DNA from: an uncultured Eubacteriales bacterium
Lineage (GTDB): Bacteria > Bacillota > Clostridia > Christensenellales > CALVMC01
Length of the DNA stretch: 64,000 nt
NCBI GenBank assembly: GCA_949296455.1
Contig: CASFOZ010000001.1
Span: 1-64,000, forward strand
Direction: 5' to 3'
In this document: in pieces, positions 16,505 to 26,396 of the stretch
Position numbering within the stretch: position 1 is the first letter of the stretch
How the letters are laid out: each line of letters starts with the position of its first letter
Made by a program: the position numbers and the translations under genes
Notes under the pieces: model-generated
What the model was told of the DNA's origin: nothing
What the model saw: the letters and a program-made list of their open reading frames with translations, nothing else
The model's database searches: none

Positions 16505-19159
16505 ATGAAAAAAGAAAGGTTCAGAGTTACGGGAATGACTTGTTCTGCCTGTTCTTCGCATATAGAAAAGACGGTATCGAAACTTCACGGAGTCAAGAAT
16601 GTTTCGGTCAATCTGCTTTCAAACAGTATGACGACGGAGTTTGACGAAAACATACTTACTGTAAGCGATATAGAAAAAGCCGTGGAAGCAGCCGGTTACG
16701 GCGCAGTGGCGGAATGTGACGAAAGTCAATGCAAAGCCTATAACGAAAGAAAGGTTTCAGACGGACAAGACAGTGAAAACGGAAGTAAAGGTTTTAATAA
16801 ATTATTACACAGAATAAACGGCGACGCAATGTTGAAGCGCCTTATACTTTCCCTTGTTTTTATGATAATACTTATGTACTTTTCTATGGGACATATGTTT
16901 TCCTTTCCTATGCCATACTTTTTCGAAGGAACAGAAAACGGCGTTACATTTGCCTTTTTTCAATTCCTTTTATGCCTTTTGATAATCTATATAAACCGTT
17001 CATACTACATTAACGGCTACAAGAGTTTATTTAAAGGTGCGCCTAATATGGACAGTCTTATAGCAATCGGCTCGACGGCTTCGCTGATATACGGAATATA
17101 CGCAATATTTATAATGAGTTACTCTTTGGGAGCGGGCGACCTTAAAACTGTGGAACAATATCTTCACGAGTTATACTTTGAATCTGCGGCTATGATACTT
17201 GCTCTTGTTACGGTGGGAAAGTATCTTGAAAGTCTTTCCAAAAAGAAAACGGGCGACGCACTTTCTAAACTTAAAAAACTTGTTCCCGATAAAGCCGTTA
17301 AAATCGCAGACGGAAAGGAAATTACGGTAAACAGTTCTACGCTTAAATCCGGCGACTTGATTGTTATAAAAGCCGGAATGTCCTCTCCTGCCGACGGCAT
17401 TATAGAAGAAGGAAACGCCTTTTTCGACGAAAGCGCAATAAGCGGAGAAAGCGTGCCCGTTGAAAAAACATCAGGTGAAAAAATAATCGGCGGAACGGTT
17501 TTAAAAAGCGGATATGTAAAAGCCAAAGTTACGGCGGCGGGAGAAGAAAGCGTTTTATCGAAGATAATCAATCTTGTAGAAGAAGCGGGAGCTTCAAAAG
17601 CACCTATTGCAAAAGTTGCCGATAAGATTTCGGGAATATTCGTTCCTGTCGTTATGGTAATATCTCTCTTAACTTTTTTAGGTTGGATAATAAGCGGTGC
17701 CGGATTTTCTCATTCTTTTTCGTGCGCAGTTTCGGTTCTGGTTATTTCCTGCCCGTGTGCGCTGGGGCTTGCAACTCCGGTTGCTATAATGGTGGCTACC
17801 GGAAAAGGAGCGGAATACGGAATTCTCATAAAAAGCGGAGAAACTCTTGAAATGTTGCACAAGATAGATTGTGTGGTTTTCGATAAAACGGGAACGATTA
17901 CCGAAGGCAATCCCGAAGTGGCTGATATACTGATAAAGGAAAACAGAGAGGAGATACTTGAAGCCGTCTGTTCGATAGAAAGAAAAAGCGAACATCCCTT
18001 AGGCGAAGCCCTTGTGGAATATGCCGTCGAAAACAATATTAAATTTATCGATGTCGGAAATTTTGAAACCCTGCCCGGAAAAGGCGTAATAGCTTATATA
18101 GGAAAGGATAAATACGCAATAGGCGGGAAACGCCTTATGGAGGAAATCGGGATAAATCAAAATTTGTATATTGACGATTTAAACAGAACAACCGGCGAAG
18201 GTAAAACTCCCCTGCTTGTTTCTGTAAACGGTAATTATAAAGGAATGATATCTACAATCGATAAAATCAAACCGACAAGCAAAGAAGCGGTAAATGCCCT
18301 TAAAAAACTTTCGATAAAAACGGTAATGCTGACGGGCGACAATAGAAGAGCGGCTGAGGCAATAGCAAAGCAAGTGGCAATTGAAGAAGTCTTTGCGGAA
18401 GTTTTACCTCAGGATAAGGAAAAGAAAATAAAGGAATTAAAGGAAAAATACAAGACCGCAATGGTCGGCGACGGAATAAACGACGCTCCCGCTCTTATGC
18501 AGGCAGATGTCGGTATAGCAATAGGAAGCGGCAGCGATATAGCGGTTGACAGCGCCGATGCGGTTCTTATCAAAAACGACTTGAACGATGTCGTAAATGC
18601 CATAAAACTCGGTAAAAAAAACATGCTTAACATAAAAGAAAATCTGTTCTGGGCTTTCTTTTATAACTGTTTAGGTATACCGATTGCGGCAGGAGTTTTT
18701 TACTACACCTCACTTGCGTTAAAATTAAGTCCTATGATAGGAGCTGCTGCGATGAGCATATCGAGTATATTTGTTGTATTGAACGCATTAAGACTGAAAC
18801 TTATTAACTTCGATAAAAAGAAGAATAAAAGGCTTTTAAAGGAAAATCCCTGTCTTAAAACCGATACGGAGTCTTGTAAAAAAACCGACAGCGAAATTCA
18901 AAACAGTGAAATCGATACAATTAAAATCAATAAAAAAAGGAGAAATAAAATGGAAAGTTATACTTTGAAGATAGAAGGTATGATGTGCGAGCATTGTAAA
19001 AAAAGAGTGGAAAAAGCGTTAAGCGAAGTTAAGGGTGTAAAAGAAGTTACCGTATCTCTTGAAGAGAAAAAGGCGACGGTCGAAGGAAAAAATACCGATA
19101 AAAACCAACTTATCAAATCGGTTGAAAGTCAGGGATATAAGGTTACGGAAATCATTTGA
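16505..19159 (+). CDS. copA: Copper-exporting P1B-type ATPase with C-terminal CopZ domain
   Basis: An 884-residue copper pump. The N-terminal heavy-metal domain has GMTCSACSSH (Cys13, Cys16). About eight membrane helices follow, with the metal-transport motif SCPCALGLATP, the phosphorylated DKTGTIT and the hinge GDGINDAPAL. After a charged linker (about residues 775-815) comes a second heavy-metal domain, GMMCEHCKKR, which looks like free CopZ. I chose ATG 16505 because a GTG ten codons earlier lies inside the operator. The gene is under a CsoR-like operator with csoR downstream, so it should be copper-induced. The C-terminal chaperone domain is unusual; these domains are normally N-terminal or separate. 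Confidence 0.93.
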   Translation: MKKERFRVTGMTCSACSSHIEKTVSKLHGVKNVSVNLLSNSMTTEFDENILTVSDIEKAVEAAGYGAVAECDESQCKAYNERKVSDGQDSENGSKGFNKLLHRINGDAMLKRLILSLVFMIILMYFSMGHMFSFPMPYFFEGTENGVTFAFFQFLLCLLIIYINRSYYINGYKSLFKGAPNMDSLIAIGSTASLIYGIYAIFIMSYSLGAGDLKTVEQYLHELYFESAAMILALVTVGKYLESLSKKKTGDALSKLKKLVPDKAVKIADGKEITVNSSTLKSGDLIVIKAGMSSPADGIIEEGNAFFDESAISGESVPVEKTSGEKIIGGTVLKSGYVKAKVTAAGEESVLSKIINLVEEAGASKAPIAKVADKISGIFVPVVMVISLLTFLGWIISGAGFSHSFSCAVSVLVISCPCALGLATPVAIMVATGKGAEYGILIKSGETLEMLHKIDCVVFDKTGTITEGNPEVADILIKENREEILEAVCSIERKSEHPLGEALVEYAVENNIKFIDVGNFETLPGKGVIAYIGKDKYAIGGKRLMEEIGINQNLYIDDLNRTTGEGKTPLLVSVNGNYKGMISTIDKIKPTSKEAVNALKKLSIKTVMLTGDNRRAAEAIAKQVAIEEVFAEVLPQDKEKKIKELKEKYKTAMVGDGINDAPALMQADVGIAIGSGSDIAVDSADAVLIKNDLNDVVNAIKLGKKNMLNIKENLFWAFFYNCLGIPIAAGVFYYTSLALKLSPMIGAAAMSISSIFVVLNALRLKLINFDKKKNKRLLKENPCLKTDTESCKKTDSEIQNSEIDTIKINKKRRNKMESYTLKIEGMMCEHCKKRVEKALSEVKGVKEVTVSLEEKKATVEGKNTDKNQLIKSVESQGYKVTEII
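18936..19159 (+). CDS. copZ: In-frame CopZ copper chaperone with own RBS inside copA
   Basis: AAAGGAG (18936-18942) lies 7 nt ahead of an ATG at 18950, in frame with copA. Translation from it gives a 69-residue protein that is exactly a CopZ-type metallochaperone, with MMCEHC as the copper-binding CxxC and a beta-alpha-beta fold pattern. The preceding linker looks like the end of a CopA followed by a former intergenic spacer. The same DNA may therefore make both a fusion and free CopZ. The dual product is inferred from the start signals. Confidence 0.6.
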
Positions 19160-19285
19160 AATAACCGATATTGACTTTTAAATAAAACTGATATAAAGTT
19201 TGACACCGTATTAATTAACGGTAAAAGAAAACCGATAGAAATTAAAAATCAGTTTAAAACAAATAATAAACTTTGTGAGGGATTT

Positions 19286-19549
19286 ATGATAAGAGACGAC
19301 GAAAAACTTAAAAGACTTTTAAAAACGGCAGGCGGTCAGATTGAAGGAATAATCAAAATGATAGATGAAAAAAAATACTGTATTGACATAAGCAATCAGA
19401 TAATGGCGTGCCAGGCGGTACTTGCAAAAGTCAATAAAGAAGTTCTTAATGCCCACCTTCACTCTTGCGTAATATCTTCCATTATGAACAAAGACGCAGA
19501 CGAAAAAATGGACGAAATTTCAAAACTTCTCGATAAATTAATAAAGTGA
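19286..19549 (+). CDS. csoR: CsoR-family copper-sensing repressor
   Basis: An 87-residue all-helical repressor of the CsoR/RcnR/FrmR family: TAGGQIEGIIKMIDEKKYC in helix 1-2 and ACQAVLAKVNKEVLNAHLHSC after it. The copper-type C-H-C ligand set is visible as the Cys of KKYC (about 36), the His of HLHSC (about 61) and its Cys (about 65). The ribosome site is GAGGG. It lies downstream of copA and should bind the operator at 16464-16483. A partial palindrome ACCGT..ACGGT (19205-19222) precedes it; its role is unclear. Confidence 0.9.
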   Translation: MIRDDEKLKRLLKTAGGQIEGIIKMIDEKKYCIDISNQIMACQAVLAKVNKEVLNAHLHSCVISSIMNKDADEKMDEISKLLDKLIK

Positions 19550-19642
19550 AGAAATTTTCAAAAATTTTAAATCTTTTAAAATATTTTTTAATTATAATAT
19601 TTTCCGTAACAAAAGCGATTTAAAAGCATAAATTTAAAGGTA

Positions 19643-19671
19643 TTGACATCGAAGTGAAAATAGTTTACCAT
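19643..19671 (+). promoter_or_regulatory. Promoter of four-helix membrane protein gene
   Basis: TTGACA 19643-19648, 17 bp, TACCAT 19666-19671. It overlaps an upstream possible start (19654), so the ATG at 19708 behind AAGGAGG is the real start. Confidence 0.6.
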
Positions 19672-19707
19672 ATCGGTATGCTGATTTTTCGGCAACAAGG
19701 AGGTATT

Positions 19708-20235
19708 ATGGCTAAAAAGTTTAAAAGAAAAGCCGGTATGCTCGGAATAGTAATGGGCGGTTTGGTTCTTGTATTCTGCATACTCGCTATTGTGGGAATC
19801 TTTATCAATGCCTGGACAGCATCAAAAGGAAGCGCATTAGGCTTTGAAACCGACAGCGTATACACAAGTCTTTCGGATTGGGCAGAGACTCTTTCAAATC
19901 TTAATGAAATAAAAAACAGTGACAATTCCCTTCTCGCTTCGATGGTGACCTTCGGGTACCTTACGGCAATCGTCACCGTTGCTCTTGCGGTATGCTATCT
20001 ATTGAAAATGGTTTTAAACATCGGTCTGTTCCGATTTATAGTAGGAATAGGCGGAATAGCTACGGTAGTGCTCGGTATCATACTTTTGATACTTTCTTTC
20101 CAATTCTGTGAAAACGGAAAATTTGATGCGATAATTGCCTCTACCGATATGTTCCCTGCTGCGGGAGTTTACCTGACTTCCTTCGGCGCAATTCTTGCGG
20201 GAGCCTGTGCGGTAGTAGGATGCGCAAGGAAATAA
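19708..20235 (+). CDS. Uncharacterised four-helix membrane protein
   Basis: A 175-residue protein with a basic N-terminus (MAKKFKRKAG) and about four hydrophobic segments at roughly residues 9-33, 85-105, 112-135 and 150-172. A short polar loop with DSVYTSLSDWAETLSNL sits between the first two. I do not recognise a family. It has its own promoter, a strong ribosome site and a terminator. It follows csoR but is not obviously part of the copper module. Confidence 0.75.
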   Translation: MAKKFKRKAGMLGIVMGGLVLVFCILAIVGIFINAWTASKGSALGFETDSVYTSLSDWAETLSNLNEIKNSDNSLLASMVTFGYLTAIVTVALAVCYLLKMVLNIGLFRFIVGIGGIATVVLGIILLILSFQFCENGKFDAIIASTDMFPAAGVYLTSFGAILAGACAVVGCARK

Positions 20236-20258
20236 AAAAAGTTAAAAAGTATTAAAAA

Positions 20259-20284
20259 ACGGCGGCTCTGCCGTCGTTTTTTTT
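20259..20284 (+). terminator. Terminator after membrane protein gene
   Basis: Stem ACGGCGGC/GCCGTCGT (20259-20266, 20270-20277) with one G-U pair and a 3-nt loop, then eight T. Just beyond, a 25-bp imperfect tandem duplication (ATAGATATATTTAAT, 20285 and 20310) fills the gap to the next terminal region. Confidence 0.8.
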
Positions 20285-20442
20285 ATAGATATATTTAATG
20301 AGTTTCTATATAGATATATTTAATTAGTATTCGCTGTCGATTTAAAAATTTCAATATCGGTGGTAACTTTACAATATCGGTTTAATAGCCTTTAATCAAT
20401 TGCTTTTTTTATGTAAAGTTTTACATTGATGATTTATACAGA

Positions 20443-22125
20443 TTATTTTTTGAATACGACTTTTACCGTTGTTCCCTTTTCGGTTTGGCTCTCTATGGAA
20501 AGAGAAGCGTTGTATTTAGAACAGATATGTTTTACTATTGCAAGTCCAAGACCTGTACCGCCGGTATTTTTCGAACGGCTCTTGTCAACTCTGTAAAACC
20601 TTTCGCAAAGTCTGGGAAGATGTTCCTTTTCGATACCTATTCCGGTATCCGAACAAATAAATTCCACACAGTCGGGGCTGTCTGAAATATCTATCGATAT
20701 TCTGCCGTTTTCCACATTATAATTTACGGCATTGGAATATATATTTGAAATCAGCTCGAATATATCCTTATCGAGTGCGGCGACTTCGCCATTTCCCTGA
20801 ACGGTAGTTTTAATATTCTTTTTTTCGCATTGATGAGAGAAAGACGCTACTACTTCGTCGGCTGTTTTTCTCAAATCGATTGCAGAATACCTTTCGTCGG
20901 ACGATAAATTTTCAAGATTACTTAGTTTCAACATATCCATAATGAGAGAGTTAATTCTCAAACTTTCGGTATGTATCCTTTCGATATATTTTTTAAGGGA
21001 AGCGTCTTTATTTTTGACGGTCAGAAGTTCCGCCATTCCCTGTATACTCGTCATAGGAGTTTTAAGTTCGTGAGATGCGTTCGAGAAAAATTCCGATTTT
21101 TGTTTTATGAGTTCCTTTTCTTTTGAGATATCTGAAATTACGATTATATGGGAAATATCGTTCTGCAAATCGCCGCTGTCGGTTTTTGTTACGGTAAAAT
21201 CGAAAATTTTTCCGTTTCGTTCATATTCGAAAGAAGAATTCTCTTCGGCAAGAATTATTTTAACGAGTTTATCTCTTAACGATTTGTCTTCGATTAAAAA
21301 GTTTAAATCTTTATTTATATCTTCTTTGATTCCGTTAAATAAATTCAAAGCGGTTTTATTAACGAGCACTGTCTGAAATTTACTGTTTATGGCAATTACG
21401 CCTTGAGAAATGTTATCGAGAACGAAATCGAGTTTTTCCTCTTCGGTCTGAATTTTTGAAAGATTTTCTCTTGTCGATTTAAAAATTTCGTTGGTTTCCG
21501 AAAGCACCGCAAAAAATTCCGGCTCTTCCATATTCGTATCTATAGGCTTGTAATTACCGTCGTTTAGACTTTTAAGACTCAGTTCTATCGACTTTATTTT
21601 TTTGGAAATTTTCAAGGACAGAAATCTTGCGAAAATATAAGAAATCACAAGAGCGACAAAAGCCGAAAGTATCACATAAGGAAGAGTTCCCAAAAAATAA
21701 TCGCCTATGCTTTCGCTTTCCACCGCAAGACGAATAACGAGTTTCCCGTCGACTGTCGTAAGAGCGTAATAATACATATATTTATTCAGCGTTTCGGAAT
21801 ATCTTTTTACGGTTTTCGGCGTTCCGTTCAATGCGTCTTTTACCTCTTGTCTTTCGAGATGGTTTTCCATGGTTCCGTTTTCTAAAGTATCGAGAAGCAC
21901 TTGTCCCGATAAAGAAATAACGGTAACACGGATATTTTCAATATCTAAAAGAGCGGAATAATTGTCCGAATCGACGGTTTTAGAAAGAAGTTCGGTTTCT
22001 TTTACGAGAGCGGTTTTAATGTTTTTCTCGGCGTTGAAATTCATAACGATAACGCTTGCTATAAATACTATTATTACCGCCAAAAGGGAAATCGCCCAAC
22101 AAGAATATAAAATTTTATTGTTCAT
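20443..22125 (-). CDS. phoR: Phosphate sensor histidine kinase PhoR-like
   Basis: A 560-residue membrane histidine kinase. Two membrane helices (about 9-30 and 145-170) flank an extracytoplasmic sensor of about 110 residues. A linker/HAMP-like region and a PAS domain with VLDNISQGVIAINSKFQTVLVNKTAL follow. The dimerisation domain has FFSNASHELKTPMTS with the phosphorylated His, and the ATPase has DTGIGIEKEHLPRLCERFYRVD and GGTGLGLAIVK. I start it at ATG 22125 behind CGGAGT; a longer frame would overlap phoP. It is the last gene of the phosphate operon, so it should sense phosphate supply with PstSCAB-PhoU. Confidence 0.9.
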   Translation of the reverse strand: MNNKILYSCWAISLLAVIIVFIASVIVMNFNAEKNIKTALVKETELLSKTVDSDNYSALLDIENIRVTVISLSGQVLLDTLENGTMENHLERQEVKDALNGTPKTVKRYSETLNKYMYYYALTTVDGKLVIRLAVESESIGDYFLGTLPYVILSAFVALVISYIFARFLSLKISKKIKSIELSLKSLNDGNYKPIDTNMEEPEFFAVLSETNEIFKSTRENLSKIQTEEEKLDFVLDNISQGVIAINSKFQTVLVNKTALNLFNGIKEDINKDLNFLIEDKSLRDKLVKIILAEENSSFEYERNGKIFDFTVTKTDSGDLQNDISHIIVISDISKEKELIKQKSEFFSNASHELKTPMTSIQGMAELLTVKNKDASLKKYIERIHTESLRINSLIMDMLKLSNLENLSSDERYSAIDLRKTADEVVASFSHQCEKKNIKTTVQGNGEVAALDKDIFELISNIYSNAVNYNVENGRISIDISDSPDCVEFICSDTGIGIEKEHLPRLCERFYRVDKSRSKNTGGTGLGLAIVKHICSKYNASLSIESQTEKGTTVKVVFKK

Positions 22126-22142
22126 AAATACTCCGTAAAATA

Positions 22143-22811
22143 CTATTTGTTTTCGAACCTGTACCCTACGCCACGGACTGTTATAATGCAATCTTTTTGG
22201 GAAATATTTTTTACCTTTTCTCTTAAAGACGCTATATGGATATCGAGTGTTCTGGTCTCGCCCGCAAAATCGGTTCCCCAAACTTCGGAAAAAAGTTCTT
22301 CTCTCGTAAGAGTGGTGCCTGAGTTTTGAATAAGCAATTTGAACAGATTGAATTCTTTCAAGGTAAGCGATATAGGTTTACCCATATAAGTAATTTCATA
22401 TTTATCGTTATCGACCGAAAAACCGCCTGCGCTTGTCGTGTTGATTTTGCTTCTTCTGAGATTTGCTTTTATTCTTGCGTTAAGTTCGAGTATTGAAAAG
22501 GGTTTTGTAATATAGTCGTCTGCGCCCTTGTTGAGTCCCTTAACGGAACTCAATTCGTCGCTTTTTGCGCTTACTATAATCACGGGGACCTTTTCGTCGG
22601 TAAGTCTTATTTGCGACAAAATAGAATATCCGTCCATATCGGGAAGCATTATATCCAAAATAATAAGGTCGGGTTTTTCTTTTTTGAAAACATTGAAAAA
22701 GTCGTTACCGTTTTCAAAAAGGGTAATGTCGTAATCGCTGAGCGCTCCTTCGTAAAGTTCTCTTATTCCTTCGTCGTCTTCAACGATAAATAAAGCCGGC
22801 TTTTCTTTCAT
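22143..22811 (-). CDS. phoP: Phosphate response regulator PhoP/PhoB
   Basis: A 222-residue OmpR-family regulator. The receiver domain has the acidic pair EDDEG, phospho-acceptor Asp in LIILDIMLPDMDGY and Lys in GADDYITKPF. The winged-helix DNA-binding domain (about 125-222) ends GVGYRFENK. Its start ATG overlaps the phoU stop (TGATG), and phoR follows after 17 bp. It should bind the box at 27283-27310 ahead of pstS and activate this operon when phosphate is low. Confidence 0.93.
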   Translation of the reverse strand: MKEKPALFIVEDDEGIRELYEGALSDYDITLFENGNDFFNVFKKEKPDLIILDIMLPDMDGYSILSQIRLTDEKVPVIIVSAKSDELSSVKGLNKGADDYITKPFSILELNARIKANLRRSKINTTSAGGFSVDNDKYEITYMGKPISLTLKEFNLFKLLIQNSGTTLTREELFSEVWGTDFAGETRTLDIHIASLREKVKNISQKDCIITVRGVGYRFENK

Positions 22812-23464
22812 CAGTATTTTATATGCACTCCCGTTTCATTGTATTTTGTCCATTCCGAAACATTGACAGCATGGTCTCCTATTCTTTCGAGATATTTTGC
22901 AATCATCATAAACATTATAGCCTGGTCGCAATTTTTCCCGTCTTTTTTTATAAGTTCTATAAGTTCGTTTTTCACCGTTTCGAAAAGTTCGTCCATTTCG
23001 TCGTCGAGTTTTATGGTATTGTCGGCAAGTTTTTCGTCGTTTTTTATAAATGAATTTACGCTGTCGTGAACCATTTTAACCGCCAAAGAGCCCATTTTTT
23101 TGATATGAGTCAGTTCCTTTATATACTTATCGCCCGGCATAGAGGCTACTATTTCCCCTATATCGCTTGCCTGGTCACCTATTCTTTCTATATCGGTAAT
23201 CATTTTAAGAGCCGACGATACCTCTCTTAAATCCTTGGCAACAGGCTGTCTTCTCAAAATGATATGTATACACTTTTTCTCGATATCGAGTTCCATATTG
23301 TCTACTACGGAATCGTTTTCACCGACGGAACGGGCAAGAGTTGCGTCCTTTTCAATCAGCGCTTTTATGGAATTGTCTATCATTTTTTCCGTAATACGGC
23401 ACATTTCTATGAGTTCGTTTTTAAGTTCGGAAAGCTCTTCTTCAAAACTTTTTCTTACTGTCAT
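22811..23464 (-). CDS. phoU: Phosphate signalling protein PhoU
   Basis: A 217-residue helical protein with two PhoU repeats of three helices each. Each repeat carries the acidic metal-binding pattern, with conserved ITDIERIGDQASDIGE in the first and MMIAKYLERIGDHAVNVSEW in the second. PhoU links the PstSCAB transporter with PhoR and damps the Pho response when phosphate is ample. It sits between pstB and phoP. Confidence 0.95.
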   Translation of the reverse strand: MTVRKSFEEELSELKNELIEMCRITEKMIDNSIKALIEKDATLARSVGENDSVVDNMELDIEKKCIHIILRRQPVAKDLREVSSALKMITDIERIGDQASDIGEIVASMPGDKYIKELTHIKKMGSLAVKMVHDSVNSFIKNDEKLADNTIKLDDEMDELFETVKNELIELIKKDGKNCDQAIMFMMIAKYLERIGDHAVNVSEWTKYNETGVHIKY

Positions 23465-23541
23465 TTTACCCCTCCATTATATTAAAATTATTAACAATTT
23501 TCAAGTACTGCAAAATAATTTATTAACTTTAAATCCGTTAA

Positions 23542-24351
23542 TTAACCGAATCTTCCCGTTATATAATTTTCCGTCTGTTTATCCTTGGGACTTGAAAATA
23601 TTTCTTCGGTATCGTCAAACTCGATAAGTTTTCCCATTAAAAAGAATCCTGTTTTATCCGATATTCTCGTAGCCTGCTGCATATTGTGAGTTACGGCAAC
23701 TATCGTAACGGTTTTTTTAAGTTCTTCGCAAAGTTCTTCGATTTTTCCCGTGGAAATGGGGTCGAGTGCGCTTGTCGGTTCGTCCATAAGAAGAATTTTC
23801 GGCTCTACGGCAAGTGCCCTTGCTATGCAGAGTCTTTGCTGCTGTCCGCCCGAAAGACCTAATGCCGATTTATTAAGTCTGTCTTTGAGTTCGTCCCACA
23901 TAGCGGCTTGTCTTAAAGATTTTTCAACGATTTCAGAAAGCACCTTTTTATCTTTTATTCCGAAAGTTTTAGGTCCGTAAGCAATGTTTTCGTAGACGCT
24001 GACGGGAAAGGGATTAGGCTTTTGGAAAACCATTCCGACATTTTTTCTCAAAGCCGCCAGGTCGAAATTTTTTTCGTATATATCCCTTTTCCCGATAATA
24101 ATCTTTCCTTCCGCCCTGCACCCTTCGACTAAGTCGTTCATCCTGTTAAGAGTTTTCAAAAGAGAACTCTTTCCGCAGCCGGAAGGGCCGATAAGAGCAG
24201 TTATTTTGTTTTTGGGAATTTCCATCGAAATGCCTTCGAGTGCCTTGAATGTTCCGTAATACAAATCGAGATTCACTACACGAACCGCCGTATCTTCACC
24301 GAAATCGAAAATATCGAAATCGTTATCGATTTTGTTCTGCTTATTTTTCAT
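23542..24351 (-). CDS. pstB: Phosphate ABC transporter ATPase PstB
   Basis: A 269-residue ATP-binding subunit: Walker [11 protein letters not shown]-loop VFQKPNPFP, signature LSGGQQQR, Walker [13 protein letters not shown] and the switch His in [10 protein letters not shown]. PstB-specific ending ENYITGRFG. The ATG at 24351 overlaps the pstCA stop by 4 bp (ATGA), so a longer upstream frame is rejected. It powers phosphate import through the fused PstCA channel. Confidence 0.96.
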   Translation of the reverse strand: MKNKQNKIDNDFDIFDFGEDTAVRVVNLDLYYGTFKALEGISMEIPKNKITALIGPSGCGKSSLLKTLNRMNDLVEGCRAEGKIIIGKRDIYEKNFDLAALRKNVGMVFQKPNPFPVSVYENIAYGPKTFGIKDKKVLSEIVEKSLRQAAMWDELKDRLNKSALGLSGGQQQRLCIARALAVEPKILLMDEPTSALDPISTGKIEELCEELKKTVTIVAVTHNMQQATRISDKTGFFLMGKLIEFDDTEEIFSSPKDKQTENYITGRFG

Positions 24352-26396
24352 ACCTTTCCTCTTTTTAATTTTTTCTGCATTATCATTACGATAAGATTTA
24401 TTATCGCAGTAATAATCAACAGTACGCTTGCCGTTGCGTATGCGCTGTCTATGTATAATCCTTCCCCTGCAAACATCCACATCATAACCGCAAAACTGCT
24501 TCCCGGGTCCATTATGGAAGAGGGCGTGTAAGCGACTGCTCCTGCGGTATAAATAAGCGCTGCCGACTCGCCTACTATTCTTCCTATCGAAAGAAGAATA
24601 GCGGTTACTATTCCGTTAAGAGCAGAGGGAAGAACAAGTTTGAAAATAGTTCTTACCTTACCTGCGCCCAAAGCAAAACTTCCCTCTCTTATGTTTTCGG
24701 GCACGGCAAGAAGGCTCTCTTCCGTTGACCTTATTATTGTCGGCAATATGATTATGGTAAGAGTGAGTCCGCCGGCAAGTATGCTGTATCCCATTTTCAT
24801 TATATCGCAAAAAAGTATCATTCCGAAAAGTCCGAATATAATGCTCGGTATTCCTGCAAGAGTATCGGTAAACAGCCTTATGATTTTTACCGTTCTGCTT
24901 CCTTTTTTAGAATATTCCACAAGATAAATTGCGCTTGCGATTCCTATCGGAAGAGCTATAATCAAACTTATCAATATAAGAAGCCCGGTAGTAATGAACG
25001 CAGGAAGCAAAGTCATACCGCCGTTACCGCTTTTTCCGAAAAGAAAATCCAAGGTTATGTTCGGAATACCTTTTATCAATATAAAAGCAATTAAAAATAC
25101 AAGTGCCGAAAATATTATGCAAGCGGAAACTACGGACAGATATTTTAAGAATTTATATAAGCCGTTTTTTCTTCTGAACACGGGATAGACAAAGGTTAAG
25201 GCAGTGCCGCTTTCGTTTGCGTTTTCCTGACTGCCGTTTTTAAATACAGTTTCATTTAACTTTGAAAATGAAGATTTATTCAGATTAAAGGAAGTCTTAT
25301 TTAAATTGTTATCCGAAATTTCCGCATTTTTTTCGGCTTTGAAATTACATCCGCCCGATAAGGAAACGGCGGTTTTTTTGATTTTTTTACCGAGCATAAT
25401 TGCTTTGATTTTTCTGAAGATACCGTAATCTTTCTTTTTATCGTTTTTAAGAAAACTTATAGACAGATTCAAAAGAAGAATAAAGACAAGAAGTACAAAA
25501 CCCGTTGCGATAAGAGCTTCTCTGTGAAGTCCGGTAGAGTAAGACATTTCGAGAACTATATTTATCGTAAGTGTTCTTATGCTTGTAAAAAGTCCTGTGG
25601 GAAAGAGTACGGAATTTCCTGCAAGCATAATAACCGCCATAGTTTCCCCTATCGCCCGTCCCGTGCCTAAAACTATTCCCGTTATGATACCCGACTTCGA
25701 TGAAGGTATAACGACCTTGAAAACTGCCTGTTCTTTAGTAGAGCCTAAGGCTACCGCCCCGTCGAAGTAGTGTGAGGGCGAAGCTTCCATGGCGTTTTTG
25801 GATATGCTTGCAACCGTCGGAAGTATCATAAGGCTTAAAATAAGGACGCAAGCCAAAAGCCCTTTTCCCGAACCGGTACCTGAAATTTTCGAAAGTACGG
25901 GAACAAGTATCACAAGTCCGAAAAATCCGTAAATAATAGAAGGAATACCTGCAAGAAGATTTATCGTCTGAGAGAAAATTTCCTTTAATTTTTTAGGGCA
26001 GAAATATGTAATGAAAACCGCCGTAAATACCCCGAGAGTTCCGCCTAAAAGAACGGCTCCGAAAGTTACTGCAAGCGAAGATACAATCATCTGAAAAATT
26101 CCGAACCTTTCGGTAACTTCCAAAAATTCCTTTGTAGGCGCCCAAGTCGTTCCGAAAATAAAATTGAAAAATCCTATCTCTTTAAACGCCGGAATACTTG
26201 CGTAAAGTATATAAAAAATTATAGCAAATACCGCAATTACCGAAAATACGGCAGCGGACATAAAGACCGCTTTTGCCGAATTTTCTTTGACTTTGGAAAT
26301 ATTAATTTTATTTTTTCTTACTTCTTCGGAAGATTTTTCTTTTATTTCGAATACCGATTTTTCGGTTTTCAATCTTTCCTTTTTATTTGTTATCAT
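24348..26396 (-). CDS. pstCA: Fused phosphate permease PstC-PstA
   Basis: A 682-residue single polypeptide holding both membrane subunits of the phosphate importer. Residues about 40-330 are PstC, with [15 protein letters not shown] and the EAA loop [18 protein letters not shown]. Residues about 430-682 are PstA, with [14 protein letters not shown] and [18 protein letters not shown]. Between them lies about 90 residues of polar, Asn/Ser-rich linker ([15 protein letters not shown]). In most bacteria these are two genes. ATGA overlaps link it to pstS before and pstB after. I see no internal start signal that would separate the halves. Confidence 0.93.
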   Translation of the reverse strand: MITNKKERLKTEKSVFEIKEKSSEEVRKNKINISKVKENSAKAVFMSAAVFSVIAVFAIIFYILYASIPAFKEIGFFNFIFGTTWAPTKEFLEVTERFGIFQMIVSSLAVTFGAVLLGGTLGVFTAVFITYFCPKKLKEIFSQTINLLAGIPSIIYGFFGLVILVPVLSKISGTGSGKGLLACVLILSLMILPTVASISKNAMEASPSHYFDGAVALGSTKEQAVFKVVIPSSKSGIITGIVLGTGRAIGETMAVIMLAGNSVLFPTGLFTSIRTLTINIVLEMSYSTGLHREALIATGFVLLVFILLLNLSISFLKNDKKKDYGIFRKIKAIMLGKKIKKTAVSLSGGCNFKAEKNAEISDNNLNKTSFNLNKSSFSKLNETVFKNGSQENANESGTALTFVYPVFRRKNGLYKFLKYLSVVSACIIFSALVFLIAFILIKGIPNITLDFLFGKSGNGGMTLLPAFITTGLLILISLIIALPIGIASAIYLVEYSKKGSRTVKIIRLFTDTLAGIPSIIFGLFGMILFCDIMKMGYSILAGGLTLTIIILPTIIRSTEESLLAVPENIREGSFALGAGKVRTIFKLVLPSALNGIVTAILLSIGRIVGESAALIYTAGAVAYTPSSIMDPGSSFAVMMWMFAGEGLYIDSAYATASVLLIITAIINLIVMIMQKKLKRGKV

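Noticed and set aside
16475-16505. GTG start for copA ten codons upstream
   Set aside because: It lies within the CsoR-like operator around the expected transcription start and has no ribosome site.
22126-22281. N-terminal 52-residue extension of the PhoR-like kinase
   Set aside because: It overlaps the phoP coding sequence and reads as a basic nonsense peptide. ATG 22125 has a good ribosome site.
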